Shown here: piece by piece, positions 1-8,319 of the stretch
How the letters are laid out: the number at the start of each line of letters is the position of its first letter
Position numbering within the stretch: position 1 is the first letter of the stretch
NCBI GenBank assembly: GCA_910577795.1
Contig: CAJTNW010000020.1
Coordinates: 1 to 28,854, forward strand
From: an uncultured Christensenella sp.
GTDB taxonomy: Bacteria; Bacillota; Clostridia; Christensenellales; UBA3700
Direction: 5' to 3'
Length of the DNA stretch: 28,854 bases
Position numbers and translations under genes: made by a program
The notes under the pieces: generated by a model
Told to the model about the DNA's origin: nothing
The model's database searches: none
What the model saw: only the letters and a program-made list of their open reading frames with translations

Positions 1-3000
1 ACCTTATAGTTATTTACTATTGTTCCTCTTACATTGCGTACTGGTTCTTCTTTTGTTTGTTCTTGCACTGATTGGGTATTATTACTCTCTTCTTTCCTTT
101 CACTATAGTATTGTGCATACGGTACTGGTTGTTGTGGTGGTGTTTTGTTTCCTCTTTTTGACATCATTACTATAAACATTATGATTACTAATATTACTAA
201 TGCTGCTATTACTCCAATTAATATCCACACATATAACGGCAAATTCTTTAGTGTTGCTCCTGCGCTATCTTTTCCGTTACTATCCCCATCTGTTAATGTA
301 TTTGTTTTGGTTGAAAACTTATATGGAATTGTTTCCTCTACTCTTTCTCCCTCATACTCTACTACTACATTTCCTTTATACTGGCTTTTTACCCTCAATG
401 CTATTTGATAGTTTGTTTCATATTTTAGAGTTGCAGTCCCTCCTAGTTCTTCGCCTATAGTTATATCACCTTTACACTCATAGATAACATAATCAAAATA
501 CTTTTCTATCTCTTCATTATAGTCAGATTTTAAGGTTGCTCTGTCATTCTCTTCACCATTCTGCCAGCCTTCTATTTTAAATACTAATTGTTGTATTGCA
601 AGTTTTGTCTCTACATCGCCTTTAGTATTATCATGCCAAATGACATTATCTACTTCTCCTCCACAATTAGTATTCATACCATTTTTAAACTTTATTTCTA
701 TTCTGTATTCATTTACACTAAAAAATGTCCAACTACTACTTGTTTTATCTATTTCGTTATTATCCTTATCATATACTTTTATTTCAAAATAGTTACTCCA
801 GTCTTTTGGCAAACTCATTATACTATTAAGTTCAAAACCATCTGCTTTAAATGTTTTTGTAATTTTTCCTTCTGGTTTATTTACTTTTAAACTCTCTATT
901 TCAAATTCAAATTCTTTTTGTCCTACAATTGTATAATCTTCTAAGCCATCTTTTAATTTAACTATTGCTTTATACTTCCCAGCATTTTTTGGCAAATGTG
1001 TTATTATGACACCCAATTCTGTTTGATATGCTATCACCAATGAGTCCTCAGTCAAGCCACTTCCACTTACTTTAAAGTTCGCCTGTTGTCCACTGCCATT
1101 AAATGTTACTTTTTTATTTACTATCTCAACAATTACACTATTATTTGTTGCTCCTGTTTGCAATAAATCTACTGTGCTGTATACTTCCGCTCCATCTAAT
1201 ACCAATACACTATTGCTACTATTGTAATCTGCATCACTACTTTTTAGTTGTGCTTTTATCCAGTATGATTTTACAGTAGTAATATCAAAATTAGCAAATA
1301 TGTCCTCCAATGTAGTTTCAGTAGTACATGATGAATCTGTATAATATGTATACTCAATACTATCTTTGTAAGTTTCCTCTATTTTAAGTTTAGGTACACT
1401 CAATGTTATGCCATTTATACTTTCTTCTTTAGCATCCCATTCTATTTGTATCTTCTTTTTAGTTATTTTCCATTTATGTTGTAATTGTGGTATTGTATTT
1501 ATCTCTGCTAATGCTGGTGTTCTATAATTACTATTTGTGCTTGTAAACTTTTCTACTTTTGCAGTATAAAAAGTACTTCCTGTATTTACATTAAGTTGTG
1601 TATTACCACTATATGTAGGAGTTAGAAAAGATGGCAACCCTTCCTTAATGGTTACACTTTGATTTAAAGCATTATATTCCAAAGAGTCTGCGCTCCATTT
1701 GACTTTGCTAAAGTCTATTTCTGCTTTATTTATGGTTATCTTTATCCACCTAACAGTATCTGACTCAAGATGGCTAGAATCAGAGGTATCTGCTGTTCCA
1801 ATAAACTTTGGTTTTCGTTTTTCTTTAACTGCAGCAATTTGGTCAGATGTCCAACTATATTTTTGAGCATCTGTATCCACCTGAGCATATACTTTATTTA
1901 TCCATTCTTCTTTTATTTCTGCCTTTACCCAATACTCACCAGCATTTTCAAACACTTTTGTAGCATTTGGATATGTAATTGTTAAATATTCATTATCTTT
2001 TTCATATATATTTTTATCATACCAGTCAGTATTTTTATTTGCTGCCACAATTTCACTTAATGTTTGTGTTTTTGTATTGTATGTTGATGTCAAGTCTTGT
2101 GGATTTTCCACTTCATTTACTAAATCTCTTATAACTTCACTCAAATTTAGGTGAATTGCTGGTCTAATATAATTATTATCTGCAACGTTAGTTGTTGTAC
2201 TAGAACCATTGATAGATTGTACAAGTACTTGATTATAATTATTACCAGAACGTAGCCAACTATTAGAAGTTGCACCTAATTGATTTGCAGATAAATCCCA
2301 AATAGAACCACTTAAAGTAGTAGTTACATATTTTCCACCTATTTCAGATATGCTAGGTATCCAAATATAATCATTGCCCCAGTCATCATATCTTACATAA
2401 TCTCCACTTGCTGTTGTAAAAATATCCCCTGGCACATAAACGGCTGAACTTGGCCAACCAGTTGTTAAATTATGCAAAGCATCGTTTGGAAGATTAAAAA
2501 AGTTTGCAGTACCAAATCTTGACCAAGACTGAGTATGTTGATACTTTACATTTTTTGGCTGAACCAAATATTTTTCGGCAAAACTTCCACTCACAAACTG
2601 AGCGAAACTTGAATTAGTTAAAAGATTATTTCTTAAATCACTTCTACTATAAGCATTATTACCTTTAGTGTCTGAATTATTGGAATAATATATGCTACTT
2701 ATGTTTGTACTATTAGCCATATATAAAGTTACAACTATATCTTCTTTACCCGCAGTAGTACTATCTGTTAAAGTTATAGCAGAAACTATCCATTGATAAC
2801 TTCCAAGTGTTAAAACTAAACCATTATATTCATTGCCAACATTTGTATTAATAGTTGATGCTGGGATAACATAACTATCTGTTTGAATATCTTTGTTTGA
2901 TTTTATATAACTGATAGGGTCTTTTTCTGCAAATAATTTTTTATTTAAATCTACAACAGCAAGACTATTAAATGAGCCCGACGCATCATCAAACAATTCT

Positions 3001-3155
3001 ACACCATTTGCAACTGCTGTTGCAGAACTAGTATTAGTCAATGCAAAAACTTTAGTAGGAGAAAATAAGAATGTTGCTATACTACTTAGCAGTAGAATAA
3101 TTAATACAACTATAACTGCAATTAAAAAGTTAATTTTTATTTTTGCTTTTTCCAT
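1..3155 (-). CDS. Large cell-surface protein with DUF6273-like and MBG-like repeat domains, 3' end cut by window edge
   Basis: The frame is open from an ATG at 3155 to the window edge, at least 1051 codons with no stop seen. A TAAGGAG ribosome site lies at 3164-3170. Residues about 7-34 form a long hydrophobic signal/anchor segment (FLIAVIVVLIILLLSSIATF). Residues about 60-340 resemble DUF6273: YSRSDLRNNLL near 165, a WLRSG motif near 300, IRPAIHLNLS near 328. Residues about 465-930 are Thr/Ser/Asn-rich beta-type repeats of the MBG/Ig-like kind, with phrases such as AGKYKAIVKLKDG. A C-terminal membrane helix covers about 974-998, followed by SKRG and a Pro/Gln/Glu-rich tail that would face the cytoplasm. 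There is no LPXTG motif before the edge. It is probably an extracellular, membrane-anchored protein of unknown ligand. The reading frame is directly seen; domain names come from motif recognition only. Expression is probably set by the 3199-3375 element. Confidence 0.85.
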   Translation of the reverse strand, partial: MEKAKIKINFLIAVIVVLIILLLSSIATFLFSPTKVFALTNTSSATAVANGVELFDDASGSFNSLAVVDLNKKLFAEKDPISYIKSNKDIQTDSYVIPASTINTNVGNEYNGLVLTLGSYQWIVSAITLTDSTTAGKEDIVVTLYMANSTNISSIYYSNNSDTKGNNAYSRSDLRNNLLTNSSFAQFVSGSFAEKYLVQPKNVKYQHTQSWSRFGTANFFNLPNDALHNLTTGWPSSAVYVPGDIFTTASGDYVRYDDWGNDYIWIPSISEIGGKYVTTTLSGSIWDLSANQLGATSNSWLRSGNNYNQVLVQSINGSSTTTNVADNNYIRPAIHLNLSEVIRDLVNEVENPQDLTSTYNTKTQTLSEIVAANKNTDWYDKNIYEKDNEYLTITYPNATKVFENAGEYWVKAEIKEEWINKVYAQVDTDAQKYSWTSDQIAAVKEKRKPKFIGTADTSDSSHLESDTVRWIKITINKAEIDFSKVKWSADSLEYNALNQSVTIKEGLPSFLTPTYSGNTQLNVNTGSTFYTAKVEKFTSTNSNYRTPALAEINTIPQLQHKWKITKKKIQIEWDAKEESINGITLSVPKLKIEETYKDSIEYTYYTDSSCTTETTLEDIFANFDITTVKSYWIKAQLKSSDADYNSSNSVLVLDGAEVYSTVDLLQTGATNNSVIVEIVNKKVTFNGSGQQANFKVSGSGLTEDSLVIAYQTELGVIITHLPKNAGKYKAIVKLKDGLEDYTIVGQKEFEFEIESLKVNKPEGKITKTFKADGFELNSIMSLPKDWSNYFEIKVYDKDNNEIDKTSSSWTFFSVNEYRIEIKFKNGMNTNCGGEVDNVIWHDNTKGDVETKLAIQQLVFKIEGWQNGEENDRATLKSDYNEEIEKYFDYVIYECKGDITIGEELGGTATLKYETNYQIALRVKSQYKGNVVVEYEGERVEETIPYKFSTKTNTLTDGDSNGKDSAGATLKNLPLYVWILIGVIAALVILVIIMFIVMMSKRGNKTPPQQPVPYAQYYSERKEESNNTQSVQEQTKEEPVRNVRGTIVNNYK

Positions 3156-3198
3156 AAAATTTTCTCCTTAAGTAATGTCTTTTACAAATGACTAAAAT

Positions 3199-3225
3199 GT
3201 ACATAGAATAATTATATCTATGTAC
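3199..3225 (-). repeat. Left 27-bp inverted-repeat copy
   Basis: Begins and ends with GTACATAGA / TCTATGTAC arms (3199-3207 and 3217-3225), so the copy is itself nearly palindromic. Read on the minus strand it matches the copy at 3349-3375 at 25 of 27 positions; read directly it matches at only 22. On the minus strand it contains TATAAT (3211-3216), but 17 nt upstream there is only AATCGC instead of a -35 box, so a working promoter in the present orientation is doubtful. Confidence 0.8.
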
Positions 3226-3306
3226 ACTTAGTAGCGATTTTTAAGATATTAATATAAATATTTGGTTTAATTTAACTAAATTTTTTACAAAATAATTACT
3301 TTAATA

Positions 3307-3336
3307 TTGACATTATTTTATTTTATGTTTTATAAT
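3307..3336 (+). promoter_or_regulatory. Sigma-A promoter inside the candidate inverton, pointing right
   Basis: TTGACA at 3307-3312, an 18-nt spacer, and TATAAT at 3331-3336, both boxes matching consensus. Transcription would start near 3343 and run into the right repeat copy and on to the terminator at 3481-3525. No plus-strand gene follows. This strong promoter with nothing to express is the main argument for the invertible-promoter reading. Confidence 0.65.
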
Positions 3337-3348
3337 ATAATTAAATAA

Positions 3349-3375
3349 GTACATAGATATATTTAATCTATGTAC
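3349..3375 (+). repeat. Right 27-bp inverted-repeat copy
   Basis: GTACATAGAT at 3349-3358 and ATCTATGTAC at 3366-3375 form a near-perfect hairpin with a 7-nt centre. It is the inverted partner of 3199-3225, differing at two positions in the centre. It starts about 6 nt after the predicted plus-strand transcription start, so it would form a stem at the 5' end of that transcript. Confidence 0.8.
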
Positions 3376-3480
3376 TTTTATTTTACATAAAAGGTATAGG
3401 AAAAATTATAATAATACCGATTTTCGACGGATTTATTGAATTAAAAGGCAAAATATGAAAATTTGAAGTTTACACAAAAT

Positions 3481-3525
3481 AACACACCTGAAAAATTAAT
3501 TACAGGTGTGTTAAATTTTTTTATT
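3481..3525 (+). terminator. Rho-independent terminator, best in plus orientation
   Basis: Stem AACACACCTG (3481-3490) pairs with CAGGTGTGTT (3503-3512), 12-nt loop, then AAATTTTTTTATTTTTT on the plus strand. On the minus strand the stem is followed only by ATTTTGTG, so it would be a weak terminator for the manA operon that converges from the right. It may serve both directions. Confidence 0.75.
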
Positions 3526-3642
3526 TTTTATCTGACTTTTAATTATTAGCCATAATATTTCTTAGTGCTTTATAAAAAATAAGCAAATATTTTACAAAAA
3601 ATCTATTATTACAATACACTAATTAAAATATTATATTATTAA

Positions 3643-4695
3643 TTAATCTTGTTTGCTAGGCAGACACTCAATAAGCACTGCTGTACCTTGCACTTTAAAC
3701 TTACCCTCAGCGCAATAAGGTAGGAAGAAATAATCACCTTTGCCAATTGTCTTTGAATAATTTTCGCCAATTATTTGAGCCTCACCCTCTAAGCAGATAT
3801 ATACACTTGGGGCATAATCCATAACAAAACTACCACCTTTTAATATATGTCTGTTTTCTGCAAAACAGGTTGTATCTTTATATGTAATAAGTTCCTCTTT
3901 TACATACTCTTTAGTGTTTATTGTAACTTTAGGTGCGATTTTTGCAAGGTTTATTGCTTTTTCACCAACTAAATTATAGTTAAAGCAGTCAAGTGCAGTT
4001 GACTTATCCAAACCAATATACTTTTCTTCCTCACTAATTTTATAATCACCGCACCAATTTTCAGGTTGAATTGTAAAGTCCGTTGGTTCTTGAACTTCCA
4101 CAATAGTACAGCCCTCGCCTATTGCATGAATAAGTCCTCCTGGTATTAAATACATATCACCTACATGTGCATCTACACCATTTAAAATGGTACGCATAAC
4201 ATCTTTATTAGTTAGGCTCTCTTCTTCCAAGGCAGAAAATTTATCTTTGCCAACAAATTGATTAAAACCAAAATATATTTTAGCATTTGGTCTTGTTGCA
4301 ATTACAAGCCAAGCCTCAGTTTTACCATATTCGCTATTAAAATGTTTTTTTGAAAAATCTTTTGTAGGGTGTACTTGTACTGGTAGTCTAATACTGCTAT
4401 CAAGGTATTTTACTAAGCAGTCATATTTTCTGTTACCCAATAATAGTTCCTTTTCTTCTTCCAAAAAGTCGTCAAAAAATATATCTGTACCTTTAATTAC
4501 TGAAACACCATCTCTAGGTCCAAAATATTTTGGATTAATTGCTTTTACTTTACTTGCTATCCATTCTTCAGGAAACAAAGTATCTTCTGCCGGCTCACCA
4601 CGAAGTTGTGCATACTGCAAACCGCCCAAATATATACGAAATACTCTGTTTAACTCAAAAAACAAAGGTTCACTTGCTAATTTCTTTTTATCCAT
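3643..4695 (-). CDS. manA: Mannose-6-phosphate isomerase, cupin type I
   Basis: Interconverts mannose 6-phosphate and fructose 6-phosphate in the cytoplasm, the entry of mannose into glycolysis. The 350-residue product has the type I pattern: VQVHPTKDF near residue 106, GKTEAW (metal-binding Glu) near 124, and GGLIHAIGEGCTIVEVQEPTD near 186, which supplies the His and the substrate-pocket residues. A C-terminal cupin-like half follows. The start is the ATG at 4695, after GAGGTG (4703-4708); a longer frame would begin at a TTG overlapping that ribosome site. It is the last gene of the sulfatase/beta-mannosidase operon, 47 bp after the sugar kinase, which supports the mannose-utilisation role. 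Confidence 0.9.
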   Translation of the reverse strand: MDKKKLASEPLFFELNRVFRIYLGGLQYAQLRGEPAEDTLFPEEWIASKVKAINPKYFGPRDGVSVIKGTDIFFDDFLEEEKELLLGNRKYDCLVKYLDSSIRLPVQVHPTKDFSKKHFNSEYGKTEAWLVIATRPNAKIYFGFNQFVGKDKFSALEEESLTNKDVMRTILNGVDAHVGDMYLIPGGLIHAIGEGCTIVEVQEPTDFTIQPENWCGDYKISEEEKYIGLDKSTALDCFNYNLVGEKAINLAKIAPKVTINTKEYVKEELITYKDTTCFAENRHILKGGSFVMDYAPSVYICLEGEAQIIGENYSKTIGKGDYFFLPYCAEGKFKVQGTAVLIECLPSKQD

Positions 4696-4742
4696 AATTA
4701 CACACCTCAAATATAATATTGATTTTGTTTATACTTATTTTA

Positions 4743-5690
4743 TTATGCTAATTTGTTTTTAAGATTTTTAATATCTTCTTGTGTTGGCATAGATTCTATA
4801 GCACCTTTTTTGCCAATAACTACACCACAACCCAAACTTGCAAAGTCCATAGCATCTTTTATGCCATCTACTGTCAAGCACGCATCTCCACAATTGATTT
4901 TATACAAAAGGCAACCTATAAAGCAGTCACCCGCACCAGTAGTATCCACTACATTAACATTTGCTGCTTTAGAAAAATAATTGTTTCCATTTCTATCATA
5001 AACCACAGCGCCCTCTGAGCCTTTAGTTAATACTAAAAGTTTGCTGTTTTTGGCAAGTTCAAACAACTGCTTTACACCTTTAGTTTCGTCAGTTTGTTTT
5101 GTTAGCAAAACAAGTTCCTCATCAGTTACTTTTACAATATCCGCAAAAGCCAAAAACTCCTTTATAGTATTAACGCAATTATCTATATTATCCCAAAGTC
5201 TTTCGCGAACATTAACATCAAAAGACACAATACAATTATTTTGTTTTGCAAGGTCAATCGCTTTTAAATGTGCGTATTTTGATGGGGACTCAACAAGTCC
5301 TACAGAGCAAAAGTGTAATATATCACCTTTTTGCAAAATATTATCTGGTATTTCTGACTTATCAAGCATTAAATCACAACTTTGTTTGCGATAAAAATTA
5401 AATTCCCTATCACCATTTTCGTCTAAAGATACAAAAGCAAGCGCTGTTTGATAATTTTTATCAATTATAGTATAGTCTGTATTAACTCCCCATTTTTGCA
5501 TATTCTTTAGCAAAAATCTAGAAAAAATATCTTCGCTTAACTTGCCAAGGTAACAGCCAGTACCACCTAATTTAGAAATACAAGCACATACATTACTAGG
5601 TGCGCCACCTGCTTTTGCCACAAAAGTTAGTTCCTCACCAGTTGGCATAAAATCTATTAAACTTTCCCCAATACAAACAACTTTACTCAT
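4743..5690 (-). CDS. PfkB-family sugar kinase, fructokinase-like
   Basis: A 315-residue ribokinase/PfkB-fold kinase that phosphorylates a hexose with ATP. Visible features: N-terminal VVCIGESLIDFMPTG, the AGGAPSNVCACISKLGG substrate/glycine motif near residue 28, and the PfkB signature DTTGAGDCFIGCLL near 248, whose Asp is the catalytic base. The closest annotated relatives are fructokinases (ScrK type). Between beta-mannosidase and mannose-6-phosphate isomerase, phosphorylation of released mannose, giving mannose 6-phosphate, is a reasonable inference, but sugar preference cannot be read from sequence. A GAGG site precedes the ATG. It lies 26 bp after the beta-mannosidase gene. Confidence 0.85.
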   Translation of the reverse strand: MSKVVCIGESLIDFMPTGEELTFVAKAGGAPSNVCACISKLGGTGCYLGKLSEDIFSRFLLKNMQKWGVNTDYTIIDKNYQTALAFVSLDENGDREFNFYRKQSCDLMLDKSEIPDNILQKGDILHFCSVGLVESPSKYAHLKAIDLAKQNNCIVSFDVNVRERLWDNIDNCVNTIKEFLAFADIVKVTDEELVLLTKQTDETKGVKQLFELAKNSKLLVLTKGSEGAVVYDRNGNNYFSKAANVNVVDTTGAGDCFIGCLLYKINCGDACLTVDGIKDAMDFASLGCGVVIGKKGAIESMPTQEDIKNLKNKLA

Positions 5691-5716
5691 ATTATCCTCT
5701 TTAATTAAATTTACTA

Positions 5717-8275
5717 TTAAACTTTTACATTTTTTGGAATAGAACTATAATAAATCCAGTTTCCAAAGTTAATAGGTATCATAAAAACTTTTAGTCTAAA
5801 CAAATTATCACTAAACTTAGAGCCTTTTGGAGCAACATCACATACACTAGACAAAACTAAATCTTTTTTCAATTCTTCTGCAGTCATACCGCCACACTCC
5901 AAAGTAATAACTTTTTCCTCATCAGGCAAAATATCAAAATAGTTATCACTAAATGGTTTAGTAATTGTTTTGGAATGTACTCTTACTAATCTTGCAAACT
6001 TATCAGCAGTCAAAGTTATAGTTGCAATGCAATTCTCTACACTAATTTTAGAAGAAATGTCTGCCTTTGGCAATTCAACATTCTTTTCCTTATCAAACAA
6101 GAAAGTTTTGTGGGATATAACTTTGCCATCAATAATCAAATCAGCAACAAGCACACTATTTTTTAGGTCATATTTACCTTTTAATTCGTCAATTTTAATA
6201 GTGTGGATTAAACCTGAAGAATTAGGCAAAACTTTGCAAATTACTTGCTCGTCAAACAATTTTTTGCCCTCAAAACTATACATTTTATAGTTAATGATTC
6301 CTTCGTCATAACCTTTTAATGTGTCATTCACAACATATAGGTCAATTTTCTTTTTGCTATCTTCAATAGACAACATTAATGGTGCAAAAAAGTGTTTTGA
6401 AGTATATTGCAATGCTTTAAAGTTGCCATAATAGTCAACACTAGACCAAGAGCATACTGGCCAGCAGTCATTATATTGCCAAAACAATGAGCCATTGCAT
6501 CTACCTTTATTACGTCTCCAATGCTCTGTTGCATCTCGTATACATTCCTGCTCGCAAATTTGTGACAAATAAATATAATCTTCAAATTTTTCAGGTAATC
6601 TGAACCTTGAGGCAATGTAAAATGCCATTTTCATATTACCACTTGCACATTTTTGATGATTAGTAAACACTTCACTTGTAAGTGAATAATCTTCCGGTTT
6701 AGCATAAGTTTCAATAGTTTTTATATCAGGCAAACTTTCAAAGCCAAACTCACTACAAAATCTAGTCATTCTCTTACGATAATAATTCATTGGTTTTAAG
6801 CCGTGCCATACTGCCCATAAGTGAGTGTCACCAACATTGTCGTTAGAAAAACCATTGTCATGAGAAACACCTACTGGAGTTCCTGCAATGTAAGGAGTAA
6901 CTTTATCAAACCTCTTAACAGCCTCAGGCAATATATCCCAAAAGAATTTATCAGTCCAAGCAACATAGTTTGTACGAAGTTTCCAAGCAATAGCCATAAG
7001 TTCTATTTCATTATTACCACACCACAAACCTAAACTTGCGTGGTGACGTAATCTTTGTACTTGATATTCAACTTCTTTTAAAACATTATCCCTAAAATTA
7101 TCAATAAAGAATGGATATGGCTGACATGCAAACGCAAAATCTTGCCATACAATTATACCATACTCATCGCATAAATCATAAAAGTCATCACTCTCATAAT
7201 ATCCACCGCCCCAAACTCTAATCATATTAAAATTGCAGTCTGCAGCAGATTTTATGTAATACTCTAACTTTTCTTTAGTTATTCTATTTACAAAAGAGTC
7301 AGACGGAATCCAGTTAGCACCTTTTGCAAATATTGGCTGACCATTCAACACAAATTGGAAGTTTTTGCCAAACTTATCAACTTCTTGATTTAACTTTATA
7401 GTGCGTAGTCCAATTTTTTTACTACTCTCGTCAAGCACATTATCATTTTTTAGTATTTGAACATTTACTGTATATAAAGGTTGTTTTTCTGTGCCAGATA
7501 TATCCCTAATCCACCATAACTCAGGGTTTTCAACCATAAATTCAACAGCAGATTTATCTGTACACTCCACAACATTTTCTTTTAATAATTTACCATTTGG
7601 TGCATACAATTTTACTGCACATTTGATATCTTCTTTATTGTAATTATCAATATTAATATTAACTGATAATTTTACATTATCTTCATTATGATTTTGGTTT
7701 ATTAAAATGTTATTGATGTTTGCAGTATTTAATCCCTCAACATAAATATCGTCACTAATACCACTAGGAGTTAGCACTGGACCCCAGTCCCAACCAAAAT
7801 GGCATTGAGGCTTACGAATATGAGGTATACCATTTAAACCATTACAGTTTGCAGGTGTTGTCTCCACCTTTTGTTTTTCCAAAACATAAGCAACTGGTGA
7901 ATAAAATTTAATTTTAATTTCGTTACTTTCCTTTGCAAACTCTTTAATATCAAACTTATAGCATAAATGATGGTTTTCGCCCTTACCAATTAAATTGCCA
8001 TTTAAAAATACATCACAAATAGTATCCAAACATTTGCAAACTAGATTTATTTTTTCACTGCTTAAAATATCTTTAGACAATTTAAAAGTTTTAGTGTATT
8101 CCCAGTCCTTTTCGCTTACCCAATACAAATCTTTTTCATTTGTACCATAAAATGGGTCAGGGATTTTATCATTTGCTATCAAATCAAGATAATTACAACC
8201 TGGTACATTTGCATTTAACCATTCGCTCTCCCCACATTGTTTAAACTTCCACTCACCATTTAAACTCAATTTCAT
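5717..8275 (-). CDS. GH2-family beta-mannosidase, intracellular
   Basis: Removes beta-linked mannose from the non-reducing ends of oligosaccharides. The 852-residue product opens with the GH2 jelly-roll start MKLSLNGEWKFKQ and carries GVNWIPSDSF-like and RVWGGGYYESDDFYDLCDE segments of the beta-mannosidase subfamily. WCGNNEIE near residue 427 holds the acid/base Glu, and RFCSEFGFESLP near 525 the nucleophile Glu. C-terminal Ig-like domains follow. No signal peptide is visible, so the substrate must be imported; no transporter is in the window. The start is the ATG at 8275 after AGAGGAA; a TTG six bases earlier is less likely. It lies between the sulfatase (44 bp upstream) and the sugar kinase. 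Confidence 0.92.
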   Translation of the reverse strand: MKLSLNGEWKFKQCGESEWLNANVPGCNYLDLIANDKIPDPFYGTNEKDLYWVSEKDWEYTKTFKLSKDILSSEKINLVCKCLDTICDVFLNGNLIGKGENHHLCYKFDIKEFAKESNEIKIKFYSPVAYVLEKQKVETTPANCNGLNGIPHIRKPQCHFGWDWGPVLTPSGISDDIYVEGLNTANINNILINQNHNEDNVKLSVNINIDNYNKEDIKCAVKLYAPNGKLLKENVVECTDKSAVEFMVENPELWWIRDISGTEKQPLYTVNVQILKNDNVLDESSKKIGLRTIKLNQEVDKFGKNFQFVLNGQPIFAKGANWIPSDSFVNRITKEKLEYYIKSAADCNFNMIRVWGGGYYESDDFYDLCDEYGIIVWQDFAFACQPYPFFIDNFRDNVLKEVEYQVQRLRHHASLGLWCGNNEIELMAIAWKLRTNYVAWTDKFFWDILPEAVKRFDKVTPYIAGTPVGVSHDNGFSNDNVGDTHLWAVWHGLKPMNYYRKRMTRFCSEFGFESLPDIKTIETYAKPEDYSLTSEVFTNHQKCASGNMKMAFYIASRFRLPEKFEDYIYLSQICEQECIRDATEHWRRNKGRCNGSLFWQYNDCWPVCSWSSVDYYGNFKALQYTSKHFFAPLMLSIEDSKKKIDLYVVNDTLKGYDEGIINYKMYSFEGKKLFDEQVICKVLPNSSGLIHTIKIDELKGKYDLKNSVLVADLIIDGKVISHKTFLFDKEKNVELPKADISSKISVENCIATITLTADKFARLVRVHSKTITKPFSDNYFDILPDEEKVITLECGGMTAEELKKDLVLSSVCDVAPKGSKFSDNLFRLKVFMIPINFGNWIYYSSIPKNVKV

Positions 8276-8319
8276 AATCAATTCCTCTTTTATTTAGATT
8301 TTTATTTAAAAAATATTAC

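Larger units (their letters stand above)
3199..3375. other. Candidate invertible promoter segment (inverton) upstream of the surface-protein gene
   Basis: Two 27-bp copies of one sequence, at 3199-3225 and 3349-3375, lie in inverted orientation with 25 of 27 positions identical. They enclose 123 bp that contains TTGACA-18-TATAAT reading to the right. The surface gene begins just left of the element and reads left, so the promoter faces away from it (OFF). Inverting the segment would put the -10 at about 3238-3243 on the minus strand, giving a leader of roughly 75 nt into the TAAGGAG site and ATG at 3155. Size, repeat length and position fit known phase-variable promoters of gut bacteria. That inversion really happens is inferred; no recombinase gene is in the window. 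The alternative is a pair of operators. Confidence 0.55.
3343..3525 (+). ncRNA. Possible short non-coding transcript between inverton promoter and terminator
   Basis: A consensus promoter (3307-3336) and a plus-oriented terminator (3481-3525) bracket about 180 nt with no plausible reading frame; the only ATG with spacing is followed by a stop after two codons. The rest of the gap to 3642 is AT-rich and shows no further gene. It may be only the harmless read-out of the promoter in its OFF orientation rather than a functional RNA. No known RNA family was recognised. Confidence 0.25.

Noticed and set aside
145..1985. Several plus-strand open frames of 70-100 codons, some with hydrophobic stretches
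   Set aside because: They are antisense to the continuous >1050-codon surface-protein frame, lack ribosome sites and resemble no protein family.
3199..3375. The 27-bp inverted pair as a MITE or insertion-sequence remnant
   Set aside because: No target-site duplication was seen outside the repeats and no transposase; the internal promoter and the adjacent surface gene fit an invertible promoter better, though a genome-wide copy count would decide.
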